A stretch of 64,000 nt of DNA from Prochlorococcus sp. AG-363-K07 (GTDB taxonomy: Bacteria; Cyanobacteriota; Cyanobacteriia; PCC-6307; Cyanobiaceae): assembly GCA_003280225.1 (NCBI GenBank), contig QCFO01000003.1:1-64000 (forward strand), written 5' to 3'. The notes below the pieces were generated by a model. It did not search any database, had not been told where the DNA came from, and saw only the letters and a program-made list of their open reading frames with translations. A program made the position numbers and the translations under genes. This document shows, in pieces, positions 1 through 8,374 of the stretch (position 1 is its first letter; each line of letters opens with the position of its first letter).

Positions 1-433
1 ATTCTCCTAACCCAATAGGAGAGTTGCGATGTTTTTGATGGTTTTTGGGGCCATTATCTAGACGGACTATCCTTCCTCCTTCTATGAGCATTTTTACAGC
101 ATCGGTCAGTGTCTGCAGATTTGGGTCCTGAAGAAGGCCACGACATTCAAACTGAAGTAGTTCATCTCTAGTCAATGAGATTTCTGCTGGGAGAAGTAAC
201 AGAATTGGCGATGGTGCCCAGTTCTCTTTCAGTCGTCTAGTCTCAAGTTGAATTGCACTAGCTACTTCTAGTCTGTCAATAGACCAAATTATAAGAGATG
301 GATTCTTTGTAAGATCCTCATTACTCAGGCATACCTTTAAGCCTGGATTCGCTTTTGAAAGTTGCTGTTCTAAGGATTCTCCCAGTAAATTCGGAGCAAT
401 CAAGAGTATTTCGTCTAATTCCTGCTCAGCCAA
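1..433 (-). CDS. DUF3685-type cyanobacterial protein, N-terminal part (runs off window)
   Basis: The leftward frame is open from a TTG at 433 to the window edge, giving about 144 residues. GGAGAG lies a few bases upstream of the TTG and an in-frame stop lies just before it, so the start is reasonably fixed. The visible part begins MAEQELDEILLIAPNL and reads like an alternating beta/alpha, receiver-like domain with acidic residues after strand 1. I read it as the N-terminal half of the long cyanobacterial DUF3685 family, from memory of family layout and its position beside hisA. The DUF3685 domain itself would lie outside the window. Function is unknown. Confidence 0.55.
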   Translation of the reverse strand, partial: MAEQELDEILLIAPNLLGESLEQQLSKANPGLKVCLSNEDLTKNPSLIIWSIDRLEVASAIQLETRRLKENWAPSPILLLLPAEISLTRDELLQFECRGLLQDPNLQTLTDAVKMLIEGGRIVRLDNGPKNHQKHRNSPIGLGE

Positions 434-559
434 GACACTCTCCAGTTATTTCTATACTGATAATTTAACTAGATTTTTGAAGAATCTCCAGCTTTTATAC
501 TTATGGGTTCATAACAATAATCATTTAGTAGATCTAAAAGACTCCAGAAAACTCATTTC

Positions 560-1330
560 CTAAGCGATAAAGATATTCGTTGAGGGTGAGTCCTGAATAT
601 ATCCATTCCTTGTCGCAATAATGGCTTCTTTGAGGTCTACTGCTCCATCATAAAGAGCTCTGCCAATAATTACTCCTGTAACACCATAACTTTGCTGTAA
701 CTGAAGTAATAGTATTAAGTCAGCAATACAACTGACGCCCCCTGAAGCAATCACAGGAACATCACTTACTTGAGAGATTTCCTTAAGGGCTTCTATATTT
801 GGGCCATTTAACATCCCATCGGTAGATATGTCTGTTGTGATAATTGCTGCTATGCCAGACCCATTTAGACTTTTTGTTAACTGCTTAGCAGAAATATTAC
901 TTTCATTAATCCATCCGCGAGTGGCTACTTTACCTTTTTTGGCATCAATTCCAACAATAATCCTTTCCGGATATTCTTTAGCCAAATTTAGTACTAACTG
1001 AGGATCCTCAATTGCAACAGTTCCAAGAATAACTCTATCGACTCCATAACTTAATAGCTCATCTGCTCTGGCCCTTGTTCTTATTCCTCCTCCTATTTGT
1101 ACTGGTATTTCAAGTGCACTTGTTATAGCTTTAATACTTTTATCATTGAGTGGAAGTCCTGTTTTGGCTCCATCTAGGTCAACTAAGTGTAATCGAGACG
1201 CCCCTTTCTCCTGCCAAATCAGAGCTTGCTTAACAGGGTCACTACAAAACTCTGTTACCTGGTCATAGTTGCCCTGATTGAGTCTTACACAGTTTCCCTC
1301 TAGTAGGTCAATAGCAGGGATGACTTCCAT
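560..1330 (-). CDS. hisA: HisA, phosphoribosylformimino-AICAR ribotide isomerase
   Basis: Cytosolic (beta/alpha)8-barrel isomerase of histidine biosynthesis, converting ProFAR to PRFAR. The start is ATG 1330 (MEVIPAIDLL), which fits the family N-terminus; an upstream in-frame extension adds 21 residues without family character. Asp8 in AIDLL and Asp129 in VGIDAKKG are the two catalytic acid/base residues. Phosphate-binding glycines are visible at 80-83, 197-198 (ASGGVS) and 223 (IIGRALYDG). At 256 residues it has the usual length. It stands alone and diverges from the epimerase at 1423, so the roughly 90-base gap should carry both promoters. Confidence 0.96.
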   Translation of the reverse strand: MEVIPAIDLLEGNCVRLNQGNYDQVTEFCSDPVKQALIWQEKGASRLHLVDLDGAKTGLPLNDKSIKAITSALEIPVQIGGGIRTRARADELLSYGVDRVILGTVAIEDPQLVLNLAKEYPERIIVGIDAKKGKVATRGWINESNISAKQLTKSLNGSGIAAIITTDISTDGMLNGPNIEALKEISQVSDVPVIASGGVSCIADLILLLQLQQSYGVTGVIIGRALYDGAVDLKEAIIATRNGYIQDSPSTNIFIA

Positions 1331-1422
1331 AAGCTTGACTGAACTATTACCTATCTTGAAGGAGATTGGACAAATGAGCCATAAATTAAGCAACTTGAAT
1401 AAAGCTTTGATTCCGTTTTATT

Positions 1423-2343
1423 TTGAAAATTCTCGTATTGGGTGGTACAAGGTTTGTAGGGAAAGCTTTGGTCCAGGAGCTTCTCGCCAAAGGCCACGAG
1501 ATCACTCTTTTTACAAGAGGAAAACTTCCAATTCCCTCAGAAGTTAATCATGTAAAGGGAGATCGAAATTCTGAGGAGGACCTTGCTGCACTAGAAGGCA
1601 AATCCTTTGATGTAATTGTGGATACTTCTGGGAGAAAACTTGATGATACACAAAAAGTACTTTCTCATACCGGAGTCCCGAAATATCGTTTTTTGTACGT
1701 GAGTTCGGCAGGCGTTTATTCAAGTAGTGATTATTGGCCTTTAGATGAAACTAGTCCTCTAGATCCTAATAGTAGGCATATAGGAAAGTCTGATACTGAA
1801 AACTGGCTAATTAGTGAAGCTATACCATTTACAAGTTTTAGGCCAACATATATTTACGGTCCAGGTAATTACAATCCAATAGAAAAATGGTTTTTTGACA
1901 GACTTGTTCACAGCAGACCTATACCTATTCCAGGAGAAGGTAACTGGCTTACGCAATTGGGTCATGTAAGTGATTTAGCCTGTGCAATTACAATTAGCTT
2001 AGAGAAAGCAGTAGCTAATAATCGTATCTACAACTGCTCTGCAAAGAAAGCGGTTTCCTTCAAGGGCCTAGTTAAGACAGCTGCTTATGTTTGTGGAATA
2101 AATCCAGAGGATGTTAAGTATTTTCATTTTGACCCTAGTAACCTTGAACCTAAGGCTAGGAAGGCATTCCCTCTTAGAATAGACCATTTTATTACTGACA
2201 TTAGCTTAATAGAAAACGATCTTGATTGGCGACCTAGGTACAATCTTCAGAAAGGATTAAAGGATAGTTATGACAATGATTACCTTCTTAATCAGGGGTT
2301 AAATCCAGATTTCAGTTCAGATTCTTTGCTTGCTAAAATATAA
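1423..2343 (+). CDS. NAD(P)-dependent epimerase/dehydratase, CSP41-like
   Basis: A 306-residue atypical SDR starting at TTG 1423. GGTRFVG at 7-13 is the dinucleotide-binding turn, SSAGVY at 94-99 marks the end of beta-4, and RPTYIYGPGNY spans 140-150. The position where a classical SDR has YxxxK holds GK (121-122) with no tyrosine ahead of it, as in the plastid CSP41 RNA-binding/endonuclease proteins, so classical epimerase chemistry is doubtful. Related chloroplast proteins bind rRNA and mRNA; that role here is inferred from homology. The 3' end overlaps the convergent pgsA by 27 bases. Confidence 0.85.
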   Translation: MKILVLGGTRFVGKALVQELLAKGHEITLFTRGKLPIPSEVNHVKGDRNSEEDLAALEGKSFDVIVDTSGRKLDDTQKVLSHTGVPKYRFLYVSSAGVYSSSDYWPLDETSPLDPNSRHIGKSDTENWLISEAIPFTSFRPTYIYGPGNYNPIEKWFFDRLVHSRPIPIPGEGNWLTQLGHVSDLACAITISLEKAVANNRIYNCSAKKAVSFKGLVKTAAYVCGINPEDVKYFHFDPSNLEPKARKAFPLRIDHFITDISLIENDLDWRPRYNLQKGLKDSYDNDYLLNQGLNPDFSSDSLLAKI

Positions 2344-2844
2344 ATAATTTATAGAAGAAACTAGAGCTGCAAAAAGTGAAAGCCAGAAAAGAATTAATCC
2401 ACAACGATGTAACTCAAAAACGAGACTTTGTCCAGCCCAACTCATAGGCCAGATCATCAATAGAACAGAAATGAACTGAAGAATTGTTTTTGATTTTCCA
2501 ATTCTCGATGCCGGACATCCTTTTTTATCATTCGAACGCCATAATGTAACTAGTAGTTCTCGAGAAAAGAGCATCCAAGTTGCCCATAGTGGAATCTCCC
2601 CATTTGCTGTTAACCAAAGTATTGGAGCAGTTAAGAGTATTTTGTCAGCTAAAGGATCAAGTTTTGCACCCCAAGCTGTTCCTCCATCAGCCTTCCTAGC
2701 TAGATAGCCATCAGCAAAGTCTGTTAAGCCCCCTGTAAAGGTGAGGATCCACGCTAACCAGAGCCAACCGATTGAAAGACTGAAAATGACTGGTAAGCCA
2801 ATCAATGCGCGAAAAATTGTTAGAGAATCAGCGAGAGTCCTCAT
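2317..2844 (-). CDS. pgsA: CDP-diacylglycerol-glycerol-3-phosphate 3-phosphatidyltransferase
   Basis: Integral membrane enzyme making phosphatidylglycerol phosphate from CDP-diacylglycerol and glycerol 3-phosphate, the committed step to phosphatidylglycerol, an essential thylakoid lipid. The CDP-alcohol phosphotransferase signature is complete: D45-G46, A49-R50, G59, D63 and D67 in the DG-x2-AR-x8-G-x3-D-x3-D spacing. Hydrophobic segments flank it on both sides. The 175-residue length is normal. The start MRTLADSLTIFR places the helix entry correctly. It is transcribed leftward, tail to tail with the epimerase gene. Confidence 0.93.
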   Translation of the reverse strand: MRTLADSLTIFRALIGLPVIFSLSIGWLWLAWILTFTGGLTDFADGYLARKADGGTAWGAKLDPLADKILLTAPILWLTANGEIPLWATWMLFSRELLVTLWRSNDKKGCPASRIGKSKTILQFISVLLMIWPMSWAGQSLVFELHRCGLILFWLSLFAALVSSINYLYFSKQRI

Positions 2845-2964
2845 GGTCCGTTGATTTGTAGGTGAGTGTGGTGTGGTTTTTATACGTAAATTTTACTTTT
2901 CTAAATGGAATAGTTGGCAAATTTATCTAATTAGTGCGATTGTATAACATTGATTCTTTTTGTT

Positions 2965-3045
2965 ATGACTGCCTTCCTTCTTCTGGTGCTACTAGGATCA
3001 CTTGTTACGATGTTATTTATTGTACGCAGGTTAGAACAAAAATAA
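2965..3045 (+). CDS. possible 26-residue single-span membrane peptide
   Basis: ATG at 2965 opens MTAFLLLVLLGSLVTMLFIV followed by RRLEQK and a TAA at 3043. The frame also allows a TTG at 2950, adding five hydrophobic residues. It has one strongly hydrophobic stretch with a basic tail, the layout of the tiny photosystem or cytochrome b6f subunits, but I cannot match it to Psb, Psa or Pet sequences I know. No clear ribosome site is visible. It sits in the otherwise empty 2845-3152 gap. A chance hydrophobic ORF is quite possible. Confidence 0.3.
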   Translation: MTAFLLLVLLGSLVTMLFIVRRLEQK

Positions 3046-3152
3046 TTTAAATATTCAGTTAGTAAAAGTCCATAACTAATGATTTGAACTGATAATTTGT
3101 AAGTCCTGTGAATAAATCTGAGTCCAAATACAAAATAGCTCTGATTTTTCAA

Positions 3153-3683
3153 TCACTTTATTTTACATTTTAATACCGCTAGAGCTTCTGTTGGTAATCC
3201 TAGGAATTTATTGTAAATAATGTTTTGAGTATTAGCTATTTTTGCAACTCCAACAATTTTTGTAATTCCTTTAGAATCTATAGGCGACCCTTTTGCAGAA
3301 TGTATCTCACCGGAGGCTGTACCTGTATTTAGAATGGTTTTAACAACTAAGTCAGGTGCATTTATAAAGCCGGCTAATGAAAACTGGAAATTCGCTTCAA
3401 AATCAAGTTCCAGTTTTTTACCCTTAGAATCAAGAGTGCATATCAACTTATTGGGAATAACATTAATTCTGATACCTGGAGGCAAGGGTAATCCTAAAAA
3501 ACTAGTAGTTTTCCAGTAAAGAGGCGGTATAGAAAATTGCTCTGGATTGAAGTATATAATTTCTTTCTGATCTTTCGTATGGATACTTTTTACAGAGGAT
3601 CCGCCACCACCAGTAGCATTATAGTTGAAACCTGGGTACCTACCAATAAACAACTTACAGCCTTTTAGACTCTCAAGCTTCAT
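3153..3683 (-). CDS. hypothetical protein, 176 residues
   Basis: A leftward frame with an ATG start (MKLESLKGCKLFIGRYPGFN). It has no signal peptide and no membrane segment. It begins with a glycine-rich turn (NATGGGG near residue 25), then several beta-like stretches with prolines (PPLYWKTTSFLGLPLPP) and ends in a basic tail. Composition and length look like a real soluble or peripheral cyanobacterial protein. I do not recognise the family and assign no function. The gene is monocistronic, with about 150 AT-rich bases separating it from the divergent gene at 3836. Confidence 0.7.
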   Translation of the reverse strand: MKLESLKGCKLFIGRYPGFNYNATGGGGSSVKSIHTKDQKEIIYFNPEQFSIPPLYWKTTSFLGLPLPPGIRINVIPNKLICTLDSKGKKLELDFEANFQFSLAGFINAPDLVVKTILNTGTASGEIHSAKGSPIDSKGITKIVGVAKIANTQNIIYNKFLGLPTEALAVLKCKIK

Positions 3684-3835
3684 CCTGCCTTGATTAAAAA
3701 CATTTATTATTTACTCTATTATGTTTCATAAAATGTGTCAAATTTGCGAGGTTTCTGCTTAACTACGAGTTGCTTTTTTATTTTTAAGATCCTATTTGAT
3801 AAAATGAAAATTAATCATCCGCGTACATAGTTTAA

Positions 3836-4453
3836 ATGAAATCGATATCTCTAAAGCTGCAACCTGGCAGTGACCTTAGGCAAAGTGTTGAAAAATTAGC
3901 GCAAGAGAAGCAAATGTCAGGATTTGTTTTGGGGGTTGTTGGTAATCTTTCTAAGGCAACTTTTCAGTGTCCTGGTAGACCAGAGCCAACAGTCCTGGAA
4001 GGCAACCTTGAAATAATTACACTGAATGGTACATTTTTACCCTCTGGTGTTCATCTTCATCTCAGCCTTTCCGATAGTGAGTGTCAAGTTTGGGGAGGTC
4101 ATCTTGAACCAGGGACAATCATTCTTAAGTCTGCCGATCTTTTGTTAGGCCTTGTAGAACTCCAATATCCTGATATTCCCTCGAGCACGGTTAACTACCC
4201 TAGCAAAGCCGCTCGAATTGAGATAGCAATTATGCCTGGCTGCCCTTGGTGTTCTAGGGCTATACGACTTCTCAAAAGCTCAGGATTACTTTATGATATT
4301 ATAAAAGTGGATAATGATAGTACCTTCGAGTCAGTCAAAAAACGTACTTCAGTAACTACTTTCCCGCAAATATTTATAGATAACAAATTCATCGGTGGAT
4401 ATGAATCACTTTCTGAGCTTAAAGCCTCAGGAAAGCTATATCAATTAGAATAA
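3836..4453 (+). CDS. PPC (DUF296) domain fused to glutaredoxin
   Basis: A 205-residue two-domain protein. Residues 1-120 match the PPC/DUF296 fold, with HLHLSLSD around 73-80 and the GGHL motif at 87-90. Residues 127-205 are a glutaredoxin with the dithiol site C136-P-W-C139, the cis-proline segment TFPQIFI (175-181) and the GGYE glutathione-binding turn (187-190). The two domains share one uninterrupted frame from ATG 3836. PPC domains occur in DNA-binding AT-hook proteins and as stand-alone bacterial proteins; the glutaredoxin half suggests thiol-redox linkage. The joint function is unknown. The next gene follows after 27 bases. Confidence 0.88.
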   Translation: MKSISLKLQPGSDLRQSVEKLAQEKQMSGFVLGVVGNLSKATFQCPGRPEPTVLEGNLEIITLNGTFLPSGVHLHLSLSDSECQVWGGHLEPGTIILKSADLLLGLVELQYPDIPSSTVNYPSKAARIEIAIMPGCPWCSRAIRLLKSSGLLYDIIKVDNDSTFESVKKRTSVTTFPQIFIDNKFIGGYESLSELKASGKLYQLE

Positions 4454-4480
4454 ATGTTCAAGTGGACAATACTGCATTAA

Positions 4481-4675
4481 ATGGCTTTCTGGGATGCAAA
4501 ACCTTTTTGGTGTCAACCATGGACCATTCTTTTGACTGGAGCATTAGCAATTCTATTAAGTCTATGGTGGCCATCTAATCTCTTGTTAACCATAATTTTA
4601 AGCTTAGTAGTAATTCTTTGGTGGGTTCTATTTTTGATTATTGCACCCAGAACATATGAAGACAGAAAGTCTTAG
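4481..4675 (+). CDS. small two-helix membrane protein (DUF6737-like)
   Basis: 64 residues with N-terminal KPFWCQPWTILLTG, then two adjacent hydrophobic helices (about 17-32 and 34-53) and a short charged tail. The WCQPW entry followed by a hairpin of two helices is, as I recall, the pattern of the cyanobacterial DUF6737 family. It follows the PPC-glutaredoxin gene closely and may share its transcript. The function is unknown. Confidence 0.75.
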   Translation: MAFWDAKPFWCQPWTILLTGALAILLSLWWPSNLLLTIILSLVVILWWVLFLIIAPRTYEDRKS

Positions 4676-4773
4676 AATAATAATTCGTAATTGCTTTCAT
4701 TTGGAAAGAAATGTTGCCATACTGAATCTCTTCTCTATCTTTAGTCGAGCATTAGAAAAATCAAATCACTCCT

Positions 4774-5664
4774 ATTAAAAATTCTCTACTAAAAATTAGA
4801 CCTCTCAAAAAGAATGATATTCCACTTGTTACTCATTGGTCACGAGTTGAAGGTTTTACTCCTGGCGCTGGTGATGTAAGTATTTATCAACATACAGACA
4901 AGCAAGGCTTGTGGGTAGGTTGTATTGGAGATAGACCAATAGGTTGCATTGCAGGGGTTAAGTACAATTCTGAATATGGTTTCATCGGTCTATTTATCGT
5001 ACTTCCTGAGTACAGAGGTAAAGGTTACGGACTTCAACTGTGGAAACACGCTCTTGAACATTTGTCAGACTTGCCGTGTATAGGGCTAGAGGCAGCACAA
5101 ACTAGGATTAAAGATTATTCAAAATGGGGATTTAGTTCGTCATCAGTAACTACAAGATGGGAAATATTAGTTGATCAATCCCATTCTAGTAATTTATTTG
5201 TTGTAGAAAACTCTTCCAATTATTTAATTCTCGAAGACCAAGATATTCCTTCTTTGGCTGTTCAGAAATATGATGCAAATAGGGAGCCAAGCCCTCGACC
5301 TCACTTCCTTTCTGATTGGTTAAAACACCCAGCTGGCAAAGTCTTAGCACTATTGGACGGCAATGGATCTTGCCACGGATTTGGACGCATACGACCGTGC
5401 CTTTTGTCCCATGGAGAAGGATGGCGTATAGGGCCATTATTAGCTGATAGCCCAGCATTAGCTCACCTACTACTTAGCTCATTATTAAAGCAACATCCTG
5501 GGGTTGTGTTATTAGATAGTCCTGGCTTGAACCCTTATGTTGGGAGTCTCCTTTCTAAATTAGGATTCAAACAACTATCCCAAACTCTCCGTATGTATAG
5601 AGGGGCACAACCCCCCATATCAATGGAGGATGTTTATGGATTGGCTTGCCTGGAACTTGGTTGA
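4774..5664 (+). CDS. two-domain GNAT acetyltransferase; start codon unresolved
   Basis: The coding frame is open from 4756 (TAG at 4753) to 5664. The first ATG/GTG/TTG in frame is TTG 4909, but codons upstream read KIRPLKKNDIPLVTHWSRVE, a typical GNAT beta-1/alpha-1 start that should belong to the protein. The only near-cognate starts upstream are ATT (4774, 4795) and ATC (4765). Acetyl-CoA motif A is clear (LPEYRGKGYGLQLW). The C-terminal half has a second degenerate GNAT-like fold ending in SLLSKLGFKQLS. The acceptor substrate is unknown. Alternatives are a non-canonical ATT start, a sequencing or real frameshift near 4760, or a truncated gene starting at 4909. Confidence 0.7.
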   Translation: MKNSLLKIRPLKKNDIPLVTHWSRVEGFTPGAGDVSIYQHTDKQGLWVGCIGDRPIGCIAGVKYNSEYGFIGLFIVLPEYRGKGYGLQLWKHALEHLSDLPCIGLEAAQTRIKDYSKWGFSSSSVTTRWEILVDQSHSSNLFVVENSSNYLILEDQDIPSLAVQKYDANREPSPRPHFLSDWLKHPAGKVLALLDGNGSCHGFGRIRPCLLSHGEGWRIGPLLADSPALAHLLLSSLLKQHPGVVLLDSPGLNPYVGSLLSKLGFKQLSQTLRMYRGAQPPISMEDVYGLACLELG

Positions 5665-5704
5665 CCTTGTTCCCTTGATTTATTTGTCTTGTTAAATACT
5701 ACAT

Positions 5705-5899
5705 TTATTGTTTTTTGCTTCTCAGCTCCTGTTTCTCATTGTGCAGTTCTAACTCAAGTTGCTTGATGAGCTTTGTTACCAGCGTTTGAAACTCTGGCTG
5801 GCACCCTCTAAAGGCAGCTTTGTGCCTTATGGACTCGTTTCTGGTCCTCAAGTCAGTAAGCATAAGTTGTAAGGCGTCTATCCTGGCGTTTGTTTTCAT
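5705..5899 (-). CDS. small helical hypothetical protein
   Basis: 64 residues starting at ATG 5899, almost entirely helical by composition, with a charged C-terminus rich in Lys, Glu and Gln. The stretch IRHKAAFRGCQPEFQ looks conserved rather than random. It ends the leftward pair begun by the SDR gene (15 bases apart) and is tail to tail with the GNAT gene. The family is not identified. Confidence 0.65.
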   Translation of the reverse strand: MKTNARIDALQLMLTDLRTRNESIRHKAAFRGCQPEFQTLVTKLIKQLELELHNEKQELRSKKQ

Positions 5900-5914
5900 G
5901 TGGGATTTCCTTTT

Positions 5915-6589
5915 TCATGAAGCCACTTTAAAACTAGCAATTGCGTCTCCCATTGAGATCTTTGATCCTTCCACACTACTAGTCACTTCAATAATCTCTC
6001 CAATTGAGCTTTTTGTTTTTAGTGCCTCAATACAACATTTGGCTAATAGCCGGCGGGGAATATAAGCTTCTTCTTGCTTGTCTGGCCCAGAGTAAATTAT
6101 TTTTTGGTCGCCTAATTCTTCCTCTTTTTCGTTTAAGCCACCAGGTCTAATGATTGTCCAGTCAAGCCCACTTGAGGCAAGGGCTCTTTCTCCGATCCTT
6201 TTCCATACTAATATCAGCCCAAATAAGTTAAGGGGATGAATCCATCTACCAGCGCAAAGAGAACTTACAAGGATAATTCTTTTAATACCAACCCTTTTAG
6301 AACTCTCTACCTGATTTTTCACACCAATTGCATCTACTCTTGCTGGCCCAGTTAAGTCAACTGATGGGCGGGCCCCAGTAGCAATTAAAAGTACGTCACA
6401 ACCCTTAAGGGCTCTATCTAGAGTTTGCTCACTAAATAAAGAAATTACTTCTTTTTCACAAGATTGAAGGTTCTCTGGTAGTTGAGAATCCCTTCGTATA
6501 AGTAGCTTGACCTTATAACCAGCAGCAATTGCCTCTTCTGCTATTCGAGAACCGGTTTTACCAGATGCGCCCGTAATAGCTATTTTCAT
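5915..6589 (-). CDS. NAD(P)-binding atypical SDR protein (NmrA/Ycf39-like)
   Basis: A 224-residue Rossmann protein with TGASGKTG at 6-13 (TGxxGxxG type), a basic residue pair after beta-2 (LLIRRDS) suggesting NADP preference, VSSLCAG at the beta-5 end and IRPGGL at the substrate side. It lacks the classical YxxxK. Proteins of this group act as redox sensors, reductases or assembly factors. No specific substrate can be assigned. Its start ATG 6589 is followed downstream by the small helical ORF, probably in one transcript. Confidence 0.85.
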   Translation of the reverse strand: MKIAITGASGKTGSRIAEEAIAAGYKVKLLIRRDSQLPENLQSCEKEVISLFSEQTLDRALKGCDVLLIATGARPSVDLTGPARVDAIGVKNQVESSKRVGIKRIILVSSLCAGRWIHPLNLFGLILVWKRIGERALASSGLDWTIIRPGGLNEKEEELGDQKIIYSGPDKQEEAYIPRRLLAKCCIEALKTKSSIGEIIEVTSSVEGSKISMGDAIASFKVAS

Positions 6590-6994
6590 TTGAGCTCCAA
6601 TGATATTGATATTTAAGTCTTATAGCTAGTTTTCAATCAAGTAGAGGCCATTAATTCAAATTCTTTGTAAGGCTTAAAGTTAAAGTCTGTTTGACTCGTA
6701 TTGCTGCAGATAATTGAGAAATTGAAACAGATTAGAGTTAATATGCTGACATGGCGATCAATAATAGAAACTATCCTAAGCCTAATTAGTTAGCTTCACT
6801 TATTATATAAAATGAGATTATGGTTGGCCTAATGCTAAAACCTTCAAGACTTTTTCAGTAGGAAATTAACTTGTAAATTCTGCTCTCCTAATCATCTTTT
6901 TAAAATGTAAATATCTAAAATAACCATTTTATATCCTTCAAGTCCTACTCTAAATACATATTTCATATAGTCATAGTAGTTGATTAGGTTAAGG
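6590..6994. other. gene-free gap of about 405 bases
   Basis: AT-rich and without any ORF longer than about 16 codons on either strand, no tRNA and no strong hairpin with a T-run. The SDR promoter should lie at the left edge. The rest, next to the 3' end of the endonuclease III gene, holds nothing I can name. It also marks the left edge of the accessory-looking iron region. Confidence 0.5.
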
Positions 6995-7648
6995 TCACGG
7001 ACGAATATGAATGAATGGTCTGCTTCTTCTTGGAAATAATGTTGTGCAAATTCTGCAAACTGTTCCATCACACTTTTTTGCAGAGCAGTATTCTCTTCCG
7101 TAGTAGATAATTTGTAAATGCAACTTGTTCCAGGAACTTCTAGGAAATAATCTCTTTAGATCCTTCTCAGTCTGCAGCACATTTTTCCCATTTGTCAGCC
7201 CCCATCTTTGTGACAACCTATGTATATGCGTATCAACAGGGAATGTTGGAATTCCAAATGCCTGAGACAATACAACACTCGCTGTTTTGTGACCTACGCC
7301 TGGGAGCGACTCAAGTTCCTCAAAGCTATTAGGCACTTTACCTTGATAGATTAAGTCTATAATTCTAGATAATTCATAGAGGTACTTAGCCTTTTGCCTA
7401 GATAGGCCTATTTCTTTTATTTTGTCTAGAATCCTATCTTCTCCAAGCTTAGCCATCGCCTTTGCGTTAGGTGCATGTATGAAGAGATCTTTAGTAATTT
7501 GATTTACCTTTTTGTCTGTTGATTGTGCACTTAAAACTACAGCAACTAATAAAGTAAAATGACTATTGTGATTTAGTGGTATTGGTGGATCTGGGTACAG
7601 AGTATTCAATACCTCAAGTATAAATTTCACACGTTCTTCTTTTCTCAT
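6995..7648 (-). CDS. nth: endonuclease III family DNA glycosylase, unusual cysteine spacing
   Basis: Bifunctional glycosylase/AP lyase for oxidised pyrimidines. The helix-hairpin-helix LPGVGHKTA (115-123) supplies catalytic Lys121, and Asp139 lies in PVDTHIHRLS. At 217 residues the length is normal. The C-terminal cysteines are C188, C193, C198 and C201 (x4, x4, x2), not the canonical x6, x2, x5 of E. coli, so the iron-sulfur loop is atypical. The start MRKEERVKFIL at 7648 overlaps the upstream DedA-type gene by four bases, so the two are co-transcribed. The C-terminus is basic (RRSRPFIHIRP). Confidence 0.88.
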   Translation of the reverse strand: MRKEERVKFILEVLNTLYPDPPIPLNHNSHFTLLVAVVLSAQSTDKKVNQITKDLFIHAPNAKAMAKLGEDRILDKIKEIGLSRQKAKYLYELSRIIDLIYQGKVPNSFEELESLPGVGHKTASVVLSQAFGIPTFPVDTHIHRLSQRWGLTNGKNVLQTEKDLKRLFPRSSWNKLHLQIIYYGREYCSAKKCDGTVCRICTTLFPRRSRPFIHIRP

Positions 7649-8304
7649 TTATATGTTTTGGTATTGTCTATTTTCAAGCTTGTTTGCAACCTACTCGAAA
7701 CCAAAGCCAATAGGAAAACACCAAATAAACCTATGAATATAAATTTTTTACTACCGTCTAGTAAACCAGCACCTAAAGCTACTATTGGAGGATTTGATAG
7801 AAGAATACTTATGATTAATGCAGGTGCAAATTTTTTCCATGGAGCTTTTGTTAATCCAATCGCATAACTAACAAAGTCAAATAAACCTGTCATAAGAAAA
7901 CCGACCATTAGAAAGAAATTATTCTCAAAATGCTTTTTACTTAAATCTTCGACCCTAGTTATAAAATCTTTACCAATGATATCCCTTACTAAAGATCTGC
8001 CATAGTTTCTCGATAGGTAAAAACTAATTGAACAACTTGTTAAGTCAGCTAAACAGATTAATAGTAAGCCATTTCTAAAGCCAAGCAATGTGCCAGAAAG
8101 GATTGAGTAGGCGGTACTTGGTAAAGCAGGAATGATTATGCTGATAGATCTAAGGAGGAAGAGTGCTAATGGCGCCCATATTCCAAAATTTTGTACTTCT
8201 GCTCTTATATTTTCGATACCATATTTATGAACAAAATAAGTAATAAGTATTAAAATTAATACAATGAATAATAATTTTACAGTTTTTCCAAATTTATTAG
8301 TCAT
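7645..8304 (-). CDS. DedA/TVP38-TMEM64 (VTT) membrane protein
   Basis: Integral inner-membrane protein with about six hydrophobic segments. It carries the VTT features: a re-entrant loop with prolines (IIIPALPSTAYSILSG), a glycine-rich GTLLGF turn and a later FDFVSYAIGL segment before the final helices. I chose ATG 8304 (MTNKFGKTVKLL) over the TTG ten codons upstream. It heads a two-gene operon with nth through an ATGA-type overlap. VTT proteins are linked to lipid scrambling or transport; no link to DNA repair is known, so the pairing is notable only as context. Confidence 0.85.
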   Translation of the reverse strand: MTNKFGKTVKLLFIVLILILITYFVHKYGIENIRAEVQNFGIWAPLALFLLRSISIIIPALPSTAYSILSGTLLGFRNGLLLICLADLTSCSISFYLSRNYGRSLVRDIIGKDFITRVEDLSKKHFENNFFLMVGFLMTGLFDFVSYAIGLTKAPWKKFAPALIISILLSNPPIVALGAGLLDGSKKFIFIGLFGVFLLALVSSRLQTSLKIDNTKTYK

Positions 8305-8374
8305 TAGAAGTGTCCTGCTGTTCTTCAGTAACAAGTATTTTTACAGGTCTGGCATATTTTACATATTCGATGCT

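Noticed and set aside
2931-3152. Leftward 73-residue ORF
   Set aside because: Basic, low-complexity sequence with no family character, overlapping the better small rightward ORF; likely noise.
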